Source: Streptomyces rapamycinicus NRRL 5491
Lineage (GTDB): Bacteria; Actinomycetota; Actinomycetes; Streptomycetales; Streptomycetaceae
Reading direction: 5' to 3'
Assembly (NCBI RefSeq): GCF_024298965.1
Contig: NZ_CP085193.1
Span: 4,774,001-4,838,000 of the forward strand
DNA length: 64,000 nt
Positions 47,214-54,495 of the stretch are shown here, one piece after another. Both the position numbers and the translations under genes were made by a program. The notes beneath the pieces were generated by a model. The model was not told the origin of the DNA and searched no databases. It saw only the letters and a list, made by a program, of their open reading frames with translations. Positions within the stretch are counted from its first letter, which is position 1, and each line of letters starts with the position of its first letter.

Positions 47214-47642
47214 ACGACGGCCGGCGCACGCCTGCGGCTGCCGGTGCGTGGGTCGGACGCAGCTCGTCGGTACGTGGACCCGTCGGCGGTCCGCCGGTGC
47301 CTGCGGCGGCCTGTTCCCCTCCCCGCCCCTTCCCGTAACCAGGGGCTCCGCCCCTGGACCCCGGGATCCGGGGCAGAGCCCCGCCACGCGGCGGAGCCGC
47401 ATATCGATGCTGCGGGAAGCGGCGGAGGCCCGGTCCAGGGTCTAGGGGGAGCCCCGCGCAGGGGCCGGGACGCAGCCCCGCGCAGGGGCCGGGACGCAGC
47501 CCCGCGCAGGGGCCGGGACGCAGCCCCGCGCAGGGGCTGGGGCGCAGCCCCGGGCGGGGGCTGGGGCGGAGCCCCAGTTTCGGGAAGGGGCGGGGAGGGG
47601 AACAGGCCGCCGCAGGCGTACGCGTACCGTCCGCCGGTGGGG
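47214..47642. repeat. Inverted-repeat element with internal 24-base tandem repeats
   Basis: A 37-base perfect inverted repeat, at 47299-47335 and 47581-47617 (outer part GCCTGCGGCGGCCTGTTCCC), flanks an interior carrying about five copies of a 24-base unit built on GCGCAGGGGCCGGGACGCAG (about 47455-47560). An 11-base direct repeat, GTCCGCCGGTG, lies at 47289-47299 and 47629-47639. The arms match the element at 27376-27678. No coding sequence is supported. Confidence 0.7.
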
Positions 47643-48563
47643 TCAGGACTCGTGGTGCGGGGCCGCCGCCGCGTCCTCCGCCACCGGCTTGCCGGTCAGC
47701 GCCGCCAGGCTGCCGCGCACATGCTCCAGATGCGCCTTGAGCTCCTCGCGCCGCTCCACGTGCTCGCGCAGCGTCCGCTCCGTCTCCCGGGCCAGCCGCT
47801 CCTCCCGGGCCCGCGCCTGGGCGATGATCTCCGCCGCCTGCGCCTGCGCGTCCTCCTGCCGCAGCCGCGCGGCCTGATCGGCCATCCCGTACTCCCGCTT
47901 GGCGTCGGCGAGCCCCGCCTGCGCGTACTCCTCCAGCTGGGCCAGCCGGGCCGTCATCGCGTTGTCCCGCTCGGCCAGTTCGCGGCCCGCCGCCTCCCAC
48001 CGCTCGGCGTGCTCCCGCTCCTGCTCGGCCAGGATCCCGGCGGTGCGCTGCCGCATCTCCTTCAGCTCCGCCAGCGCCTGGGCCCGCCACTCCTTGGCGT
48101 CCTGGCGCGAGACGGCCCGTAGCTCGTCCACATCCACCTGGGCCGACTCCAAGGTGGCGCGCGCCGCCGCCTCGGCGGCCTCGCGGACCAGCTCGGCCTC
48201 GTCGCGGGCGGCGTCCCGCACCGTACGGGCCACGGCCTGCACGGCCTCCCACTCCTCCTGCGCCGTCGCCTCGGCCGCCGCCCGCAGACAGACGACCTCC
48301 TCCTCGGCCGCCATCAGGATCAGCTGGGCCCGGTCGCCGAGGGACTCATAGGTCTGGGGGGCCAGTTGGGAGATCACCTCGCGCAGCCGCTCCGCCTCGG
48401 CGGACAGCTCATTGGCCAGCACGGTGAGGCGCGCGGCGCGCTCCCACGCCGCGTCCCGCGCTTCGGACAGGTCTGCCACATAGCGGTCGACCTGCGCGGG
48501 ACGGTAGCCACGGCCCCGTCCGCCGACGATGGTGAAGCCATGACGTGACACCGATGCGCCCAT
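47643..48563 (-). CDS. DivIVA-like coiled-coil protein (annotated 'cellulose-binding' in Streptomyces)
   Basis: This 306-residue cytosolic protein begins with a DivIVA-type N-terminus (GFTIVGGRGRGYRPAQVDRYV) and continues as an almost uninterrupted Ala/Glu/Arg coiled coil to the end. Related Streptomyces proteins are often labelled cellulose-binding proteins and belong with the polarity/cytoskeletal coiled-coil proteins. It probably oligomerises into a filament or scaffold. It is monocistronic, with AAGGGG nine bases upstream of ATG 48563. Confidence 0.85.
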   Translation of the reverse strand: MGASVSRHGFTIVGGRGRGYRPAQVDRYVADLSEARDAAWERAARLTVLANELSAEAERLREVISQLAPQTYESLGDRAQLILMAAEEEVVCLRAAAEATAQEEWEAVQAVARTVRDAARDEAELVREAAEAAARATLESAQVDVDELRAVSRQDAKEWRAQALAELKEMRQRTAGILAEQEREHAERWEAAGRELAERDNAMTARLAQLEEYAQAGLADAKREYGMADQAARLRQEDAQAQAAEIIAQARAREERLARETERTLREHVERREELKAHLEHVRGSLAALTGKPVAEDAAAAPHHES

Positions 48564-48690
48564 CCTTGGAACCCCTTTTGTCCGGTATGCAACGCGCTTC
48601 GGCGCACATCTTTATAGATGGCCTCTCATCCCCATAACGCGACACTCCGCCCATATCCGCGGCCGGGAGCGCCGCCGGTGACAACAACGA

Positions 48691-48728
48691 CGAGGCGCCC
48701 GCCCCCGTCACGGGGGTCGGGCGCCTCG
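48691..48728 (-). terminator. Terminator of the deaminase/SUKH operon
   Basis: CGAGGCGCCCG plus CCCCCG pairs with CGGGGG plus CGGGCGCCTCG with a single bulge and a TCA loop. It lies 78 bases beyond the stop of the minus-strand operon and before the coiled-coil gene. Confidence 0.65.
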
Positions 48729-48805
48729 ATCGCCATTCGTGCTTCGGTCGCGCGGTTCGTTCGGTGGCGCGCGGTCAGGGCCGCGCGGGCGGGCTCACCG
48801 CGGGC

Positions 48806-51800
48806 TTACAGCAGGCCGTCCCACATCTGCTCCAGCAGCACCGCCCACCAGTTGTCCGGCGCGGACAGCGCCGCCGGGTCAAGACCCGCGAGCTGCGCCT
48901 GGAAGTCCACCGTCCAACGGCCGGCCTGGTCCGGCGTCAGCCCGTACCGCAGCCGCCACATCCGGCCCAGCAGCGCCATGCACCGCACGAACTCCGGCAG
49001 CCCGGTGTTCACGAACTGCGGCGGGATCGGCTGGGGCGTCGCCTCCAGCGGCACCGCCACGATGTTCGCCGTGCCGTACTGCACACACAGCTGACGCCCG
49101 AAGTCATTGCCCATGACCAGGTACGAACCCGCGTCCGGCGCGGACTGCGCCCCGCGCTCCGCCGCCAACTCCGCCAGCGTCGGCACCGGGCGGCCCGCCT
49201 GGGCCTGCGCCCAGAAGAACGGGCCGAAGTCCAGCGGCAGCCCCGCCCACACCAGCGTCTGGGCCACCACTTCCGGAACGCCCATCCGCGACACCGCGCG
49301 CTGGTCGAAGCGGACGATGCCCTGCGGCCCGAACGCCTGGCCCAGCTCATGCGCGAGACCCTCCGGCGGCACTGGCGGGATCGGCTGCACCTGGCTGGGA
49401 TGCGGCAGCGGCACCCGGTTCGGCGCCGGACGGGCCGGGCCGTCCGCCACCTGGTGCAGCTCGCCCTGGTGCTCCAGCAGATGCCGTACGCCCTGCTGCC
49501 GGGTCGCGTGATCGCGTCCGTACGGAGCGGTGTGACTGATCCGCACCTGCGGCCAGCTCTCCCGGATCATCCGGGCACAGTAGCCGCCGGGCAGATCACA
49601 GGACTCCAGCTCGGTGTGGAGCTCCAGCACCTGCTGCGGTGGGACGTTCATCGCCCGCAGCTCATGCAGGATCTGCCACTCCGGATGCGGGGTCCCGGGC
49701 GCCGAACGGCGGATCAGCTGCTGCTCCGAGCCGTCCTGGGCGCGGTAGCGCAGCACCGCCATATAACCCGGGCCCACGGTCGGCTGACCGGGAGGCGGCG
49801 GATACGCATAGCCGGGCTGCGGCGCCATCCCCGGCGCGGGCGCGCCCGGAGGCGGCGCCACCCCCTGAACCGGAGCACCGGCGGGCGGCGGCATACCGGG
49901 GGCGCCCGGCGCGCCAGGGGCACCGGGTCCGCCCGGGTACGGCGGCCCGGCCGCGCCCGGCGGGGGCGGCGGCGTGTGCGGACCACCCGCACCGGGGACA
50001 CCGGGTGGGCCGGGCGGCTGCGGGCCGGACGGGGCACCCTGGCCCGGAGCGCCGGGCGCACCGGGCGGATGCGGGGTGCCGGGGGGCGGGGTCTGCCCGG
50101 GCGCACCCGGCCCACCCGCGAGCATCGTCGCCGCAGCGTGCACCCCACCACCGGGCGCACCCGGAGCACCAGGCGGAGGCGGCGTCTGACCACCACCCTG
50201 CCCACCAGGAGCACCGGGGGCGCCATGGGCGCCGGGCGGACCAGGCGGCCCGGGAGGTCCGGGGGGACCGGGGGGACCGGGCGGATGCGGGGTGCCGGGG
50301 GGCGGGGTCTGGCCAGGCGCACCCGGCCCACCCGCGAGCATCGTCGCCGCAGCGTGCACCCCACCACCGGGCGCACCCGGAGCACCAGGCGGAGGCGGCG
50401 TCTGACCACCACCCTGCCCACCAGGAGCACCAGGGGTTCCAGGAGCCCCGGGCGCGCCCGGTGCACCGGGAGGCTGCGGGGCGCCGCCGAGGCTGTCGGA
50501 GTCGAGCTGCGAGACCAGCTGCGTCGGTACGTACCCCCCGGCCGGAGCGCCGGGAGCACCGGGCCCGGACGGCGCGGGCGGCGGAGGCGTGGAGTCCGCA
50601 CCCGGCCGGGCACCGGGCGCACCCGGCGTCCCCGGGGCACCGGGCGGCGGAGGCGTCGGTCCGCCGCCCGCCTTGCGGGTGGCGGCGTCCGCGATGTCGC
50701 TCACGTTGGGATTGGCACCCGGACCGGCACCCGGACCGGCACCGGGGCCGCCCTGCTGCGCGGGGAAGTCGAGGGACGGGGCGATGGCCGTGGGCGGCAG
50801 CGCGCTGCCGCCGGACATCAACTCGGTCTTGGCGTCCGCCCGTATGCCCGGCGGCGGGGTGTCCTCGTCGTCGGACCCCGCGAGCGGCGGGGCGAAGACC
50901 GTGGCGGGCGGGGCGACCGAGCGGTCGTCGTCATCGTCGCCCTTGATGTCCGTACCGGCCCACGGCGTAGCGCCGCCGGGCGTGGCCGCGTTGTCGGCCT
51001 GGCCCCCCGAAGAGGGCGTACCGGCGCCCGGCGCGGGCGGCGCCCACGGGCCGGCCCCACCGGGCGGGGGCGGAGGCTGCGCGTTCCGCCAGCCCTCGCC
51101 GCCGGACGGGGCATTGGGCGCGGAAGGGGCGCCCGGCGCGGGCGGGCCGTCCTGCGGCCGGTCGCCCGCGAGCGGACGCGCGACTCCGTCGGACGGCCAG
51201 TCGTCCACGGTCCCGCCCCGCTCCCGGGGCGCACCCGGAACGGACCCACCGTGAGCGGGCGCGCCCGGCACGGGTCCAGACGGAGCGGGCGCACCCGGCA
51301 CGGGCGCGGGCGGAGCGGGTGGCGCGCCCGGCGCGCTGTGCGGCGTGCCCGGACCGGCGCTCCGCACGCCGCCGTCCGACGGCCAGTCGTCCATGCCCGG
51401 GGCCCGGTGTCCCGGCGCCCCGGACCCGGCGGCCCCGGCCCCCGGCCCACCGGCCGGCGGCCAGTTGCCCTCCGGCGGCAAGGGAGGCGATGCGGCACCG
51501 GCAGGCGGAGCGGGCGGCCCGGAAGGGCCCGGAACCGAAGCGGAACCAGCGGACGCGGCGGCGGCATCCGGCCCGCCCCCGCCGGGCTCCGCCCCCGCCC
51601 GCTGCTCGGGAAGGTCCAGCCGCCCCTCGGACCGGCTGTTCATCGCGTCCGCCGCCTCCTGCAGCCACTCCGGCGGAGTCAGCAGGAAGGACGTCGCGTT
51701 CAGGTCGATGCGCTGCTGCCGCCCGGTGGTGGACTCGTCGCGGGAGCCGTCGGTCGTGCCGTACCGCTCCTCGTAACGGCGGATCACCTCGCCCACCGGC

Positions 51801-52027
51801 AGCCCCGGCCACAGCGTGGTCTCGCCGCTGTCGCGGGCGATCACCATCCGCGTGCCCTCGGCCCCGTGGCCCGAGACCGGTCCGTCCGCGCGGTCCTCGG
51901 CCCACACCACGAAGCCCAGGTCGAACTCCCGGACCCGTGCCTCGCGCTGCTGATAGGCGGGCACATCGCCGTTGATCCAGAGTTCCGCGCGCTCCTGCGC
52001 CTGTGCGAAGGTCACCATCGCGCTCAC
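48806..52027 (-). CDS. YrhB-like/collagen-like/nucleic-acid deaminase/SUKH-4 fusion protein
   Basis: This 1073-residue multidomain protein has no signal peptide or membrane span. Residues 1-110 resemble the YrhB (Imm35) immunity fold (VREFDLGFVVWAE, then GLPVGEVIRRYEERYG). Residues 150-750 are Pro/Gly-rich with long GAP/GPP triplet runs, including a 72-residue segment present twice. Residues 754-860 look like a zinc deaminase: HTELESC at 804-810 and the second cysteine of GGYC at 817. The last 190 residues resemble SUKH-4 immunity domains. The GTG overlaps the upstream stop (GTGA). Domain calls are by motif; the combination of toxin-like and immunity-like modules in one chain is the striking feature. 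Confidence 0.75.
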   Translation of the reverse strand: MSAMVTFAQAQERAELWINGDVPAYQQREARVREFDLGFVVWAEDRADGPVSGHGAEGTRMVIARDSGETTLWPGLPVGEVIRRYEERYGTTDGSRDESTTGRQQRIDLNATSFLLTPPEWLQEAADAMNSRSEGRLDLPEQRAGAEPGGGGPDAAAASAGSASVPGPSGPPAPPAGAASPPLPPEGNWPPAGGPGAGAAGSGAPGHRAPGMDDWPSDGGVRSAGPGTPHSAPGAPPAPPAPVPGAPAPSGPVPGAPAHGGSVPGAPRERGGTVDDWPSDGVARPLAGDRPQDGPPAPGAPSAPNAPSGGEGWRNAQPPPPPGGAGPWAPPAPGAGTPSSGGQADNAATPGGATPWAGTDIKGDDDDDRSVAPPATVFAPPLAGSDDEDTPPPGIRADAKTELMSGGSALPPTAIAPSLDFPAQQGGPGAGPGAGPGANPNVSDIADAATRKAGGGPTPPPPGAPGTPGAPGARPGADSTPPPPAPSGPGAPGAPAGGYVPTQLVSQLDSDSLGGAPQPPGAPGAPGAPGTPGAPGGQGGGQTPPPPGAPGAPGGGVHAAATMLAGGPGAPGQTPPPGTPHPPGPPGPPGPPGPPGPPGAHGAPGAPGGQGGGQTPPPPGAPGAPGGGVHAAATMLAGGPGAPGQTPPPGTPHPPGAPGAPGQGAPSGPQPPGPPGVPGAGGPHTPPPPPGAAGPPYPGGPGAPGAPGAPGMPPPAGAPVQGVAPPPGAPAPGMAPQPGYAYPPPPGQPTVGPGYMAVLRYRAQDGSEQQLIRRSAPGTPHPEWQILHELRAMNVPPQQVLELHTELESCDLPGGYCARMIRESWPQVRISHTAPYGRDHATRQQGVRHLLEHQGELHQVADGPARPAPNRVPLPHPSQVQPIPPVPPEGLAHELGQAFGPQGIVRFDQRAVSRMGVPEVVAQTLVWAGLPLDFGPFFWAQAQAGRPVPTLAELAAERGAQSAPDAGSYLVMGNDFGRQLCVQYGTANIVAVPLEATPQPIPPQFVNTGLPEFVRCMALLGRMWRLRYGLTPDQAGRWTVDFQAQLAGLDPAALSAPDNWWAVLLEQMWDGLL

Positions 52028-53001
52028 CCCTCCACCGGGACGGCGTACGCGAATCCACCGTCCACCATCAGGTTCGCCACGGTCTCCAGCTCCGGCGGAT
52101 TGCCCGCCAGCCGGAGCAGGAAGGCGTCGAAGTCGTCGCCGCAGGGCAGCAACAGCCGCTCCACCCGCTCCTGGACCGTCCAGCCGTCACGGTCCCGCGC
52201 GTCGTCATACGCACAGAACCACACCGAGCCGATCGCGTCACCCTTCACCTTGACCGCGATCACCCCGCCCTGGACGAAGCCGACGCCCAGATAGTCCTTG
52301 GTGAAGTGGTCCCGCAGACACTTGTTGACATAGACGAGGTCATTGACCGCCGCCTCGTCGCGCACCGTGAAGAAGGGCTGGTCGATCAGCAGCCCCAGCT
52401 CCGGGTCGAGCGCCGTGCCGACCGGTGCGCAGCCGCCCGCCGCCTTGAGGAAGGCGCGGTACGAATCGGGCAGCCGGTAGCCGAGGTCCTCCTCGACGCC
52501 GAGCACCTGCTCCTCGGTGACGGAGATGCCCCGCAGCGGCAGGCCCACATGCATCGGCCGGGTCTCCTGCAGCGGGCGGGTGCCCCGCTTCTCCTGGTCG
52601 ACCTGCGCCGTGGCGAGCCCTCCGTGGTGCCGCAGCAGCGCCTTGACCTCGACCGGAATCAGCTCCATGCGCCGAGTGCCGACGACGTGGTGCCAGGTCC
52701 AGCCGTGCGGAGTGGCCACCGCCGACGCCTCGTTCCACAGCTCGTGACCGGCGGCGTGCAGCGCCGCGTTCGCCGAGACGTAGTCCGTCAGCCGGAGCTC
52801 GTCGACGCCGAACCCCTCCGGGGGCTCGGCGATTTCGGCGGCCGCGCGCGCATACGGCGAGAAGTCCGGAAAGCCGTTTTCGTCCACGCGGACACCCTTG
52901 GGGTGGCGCGCGGCCCGGACCGGATCCGGGAAGTGCACGACCTGCCCGGCGTAGGCCGTGTTCGGTGGCGCGGCATGCTGCCCGAGCCGACCTGTCGTCA
53001 T
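52024..53001 (-). CDS. WHH-type HNH nuclease domain fused to SMI1/KNR4 (SUKH-1) domain
   Basis: This is a 325-residue soluble protein. Residues 80-140 contain GWTWHHVVGTRRMELIPVEV and HHGG, the WHH variant of the HNH/ENDO VII nuclease fold used by polymorphic toxins. Residues 165-290 form a SUKH-1 domain (VEEDLGYRLPDSYRAFLKAAGGCAP), normally an immunity module that binds and neutralises such nucleases. The start at ATG 53001 is a choice among in-frame starts. It is the first gene of a two-gene minus-strand operon and divergent from the deaminase/SUKH-3 pair. No secretion signal is seen, so self-inhibition or an intracellular target is implied. Confidence 0.75.
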   Translation of the reverse strand: MTTGRLGQHAAPPNTAYAGQVVHFPDPVRAARHPKGVRVDENGFPDFSPYARAAAEIAEPPEGFGVDELRLTDYVSANAALHAAGHELWNEASAVATPHGWTWHHVVGTRRMELIPVEVKALLRHHGGLATAQVDQEKRGTRPLQETRPMHVGLPLRGISVTEEQVLGVEEDLGYRLPDSYRAFLKAAGGCAPVGTALDPELGLLIDQPFFTVRDEAAVNDLVYVNKCLRDHFTKDYLGVGFVQGGVIAVKVKGDAIGSVWFCAYDDARDRDGWTVQERVERLLLPCGDDFDAFLLRLAGNPPELETVANLMVDGGFAYAVPVEG

Positions 53002-53197
53002 GGCGGTTGCCCCCTGCTGATGCTGGCTACTGGGCACAGCCTATGCGGTGACGCAACCGTCCGAACCGGGCGGCCATCCACCCTCACGACGGCCTCCGTC
53101 CCCACCAGGTCGTTCAGGCCCGGACTACCGCAGCGCCCGCGGGATTTGGCAATCTGATCATTGCAACCGGGGGATTGCACAGGGAGGGATCCACCAC
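53002..53197. promoter_or_regulatory. Divergent control region with ATTGC half-sites
   Basis: GCAAT-N6-ATTGC (53149-53164) is followed by a further ATTGCA at 53174-53179, 14 bases downstream of the previous ATTGCA. This gives three half-sites between the two toxin/immunity operons and just upstream of the AGGGAGGGA ribosome site of the plus-strand gene. Confidence 0.45.
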
Positions 53198-53719
53198 ATG
53201 CACATCACGCAGAGCAACGGAGGCGGCGACGGCGCCACCCCCGCGGCCGGCGACCCCCGGCTGAGATGGAGCAGCGTCGACCCCGACGCAGGACCACCGC
53301 CGCTCCACCGCCGCCGCGACGGCATCCTGCCCGCCGTCGCGGCCGCGCTGTCCGTCCGCGGCGAGACGCTGACCTGCACCGGAGGCAAGGCCGACCAGCC
53401 GCCGACGCTCCATCCGCTGGTGCGGGAATTCCTCGACGCGCTCGCCAGCGGCCAGCGTGAACGATTCACCGGCCGCTGCCCCGAAGTGATCCTGCTCTCC
53501 CGCCATCTGGCGAGCGTCGAGGCCGGCCGTTCCAAGCGCGCCTCCCGCAAACCGCTCACCCAGGGTGAGGCCCGCCGCTCCCTCAAACAGGCCAAACTCA
53601 CCACTCGCCGGATCCGGGAGGCGGGCGACCCGCAGCACGGCAGCTACGCCCCGCCCTGTCTGTCCTGCGCCGCGCTGCTGGCCCATTTCGGCGTACGGGT
53701 GGTGGGTGAGAGCACGTGA
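53198..53719 (+). CDS. YwqJ-like nucleic-acid/nucleotide deaminase domain protein
   Basis: This is a 173-residue protein with a deaminase-fold pattern: GRCPEVILLSRHL supplies Cys and the catalytic Glu (CxE), and YAPPCLSCAALL supplies the PCxxC zinc cysteines. This fits the YwqJ-like toxin deaminases predicted to act on nucleic acids or nucleotides. ATG 53198 has a strong AGGGAGGGA ribosome site. It is followed by a SUKH-3 gene with a GTGA overlap, a classic toxin-immunity pairing. No export domain is attached. Confidence 0.75.
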   Translation: MHITQSNGGGDGATPAAGDPRLRWSSVDPDAGPPPLHRRRDGILPAVAAALSVRGETLTCTGGKADQPPTLHPLVREFLDALASGQRERFTGRCPEVILLSRHLASVEAGRSKRASRKPLTQGEARRSLKQAKLTTRRIREAGDPQHGSYAPPCLSCAALLAHFGVRVVGEST

Positions 53720-54300
53720 GCCAGGCACATCAAGCACCACAAGCACCGCAGACTGCCCAGGCCGCGCCGGGAGCGCGGACACCGCAGCCGACACGCCCGG
53801 CGCGGCAGTCGATCGACCGCCTGGACGTCACCCGCTTCTCCGTCGCCGTCGACGCCGCGCTGCGCGAGGCGGGCTGGCAGCCCGGCCACTGGGACATGCG
53901 GCGCGCCGAGGTCTGGGCCGACACCCTGCGCGCCCACACCTCCCCCGCGGGCCACCGGCACGCCGTCTTCCCGGCGGCGGTCGAGGCATGGGCGGAGTTC
54001 GGCGGGCTGCACATCCAGCCGCCCGGCGCGGGCCGCGAGATCGCCCCGACCCCGTTCCGCATCGATCCCCTGCTCGGCCTCCACCTCGCCCGCACCCTCG
54101 GCGATCTGGGCCGGGCCCTGGAGACCGAGGTGAGCCCGCTGGGCGAGGAGGCCGACGGGCAGGCGGTGTTGACCATCGACGCGGAGGGACGGGTCTACAG
54201 CCTCGACCACACCGGGGACTGGTACCTCGGCCCCACCCTGGACGCCGCCCTCAGCACCCTCGTCACGGGCGCGCTCCCGGCCAGGCTGACCCGCGCGTGA
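53716..54300 (+). CDS. SUKH-3 family immunity-like protein
   Basis: This is a 194-residue protein with a Gln/Pro/Ala-rich N-terminal tail and the SUKH-3 core (DVTRFSVAVDAALREAGWQPGHWD, VEAWAEFGGLHIQPPG, then IDAEGRVYSLDHTGDWYLG near the C-terminus). SUKH-3 proteins are encoded next to deaminase toxins and are predicted to inhibit them. Its GTG overlaps the deaminase stop, so the two are made together. Confidence 0.8.
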   Translation: MSQAHQAPQAPQTAQAAPGARTPQPTRPARQSIDRLDVTRFSVAVDAALREAGWQPGHWDMRRAEVWADTLRAHTSPAGHRHAVFPAAVEAWAEFGGLHIQPPGAGREIAPTPFRIDPLLGLHLARTLGDLGRALETEVSPLGEEADGQAVLTIDAEGRVYSLDHTGDWYLGPTLDAALSTLVTGALPARLTRA

Positions 54301-54324
54301 GGCAGGCAATCCGAGTGCGGCCCC

Positions 54325-54460
54325 GACCGCGCTCGGCCCCCGGCAGAAGTGCCCCGCAGGGGCGGACCGCGCTCGGGCCCCGGCGGATGCGCCCCGCAGG
54401 GGCGCGGGGGCTGTGCCGATGTGCGGCTCCGCCGCGTGGGCGCGACCAGCCACAACGGCG
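54325..54460. repeat. 40-base tandem repeat and Streptomyces-type intergenic repeat
   Basis: Two 40-base copies start at 54325 and 54365 (GACCGCGCTCGG-CCCCGG-CCCCGCAGGGGCG). They run into GGGGGCTGTGCCG, TGCGGCTCCGCCGCGTGGG and CGCGACCAGCCACAACGG, a wording I recognise from many Streptomyces intergenic gaps. It lies between convergent genes. Confidence 0.55.
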
Positions 54461-54495
54461 CAGCAGCCGAACGACAACGGCCCCTTGCAGAACGC

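Noticed and set aside
47455..47560. Regularly repeated 24-base units as a possible CRISPR array
   Set aside because: The repeats are contiguous with no spacers, and no cas genes are present.
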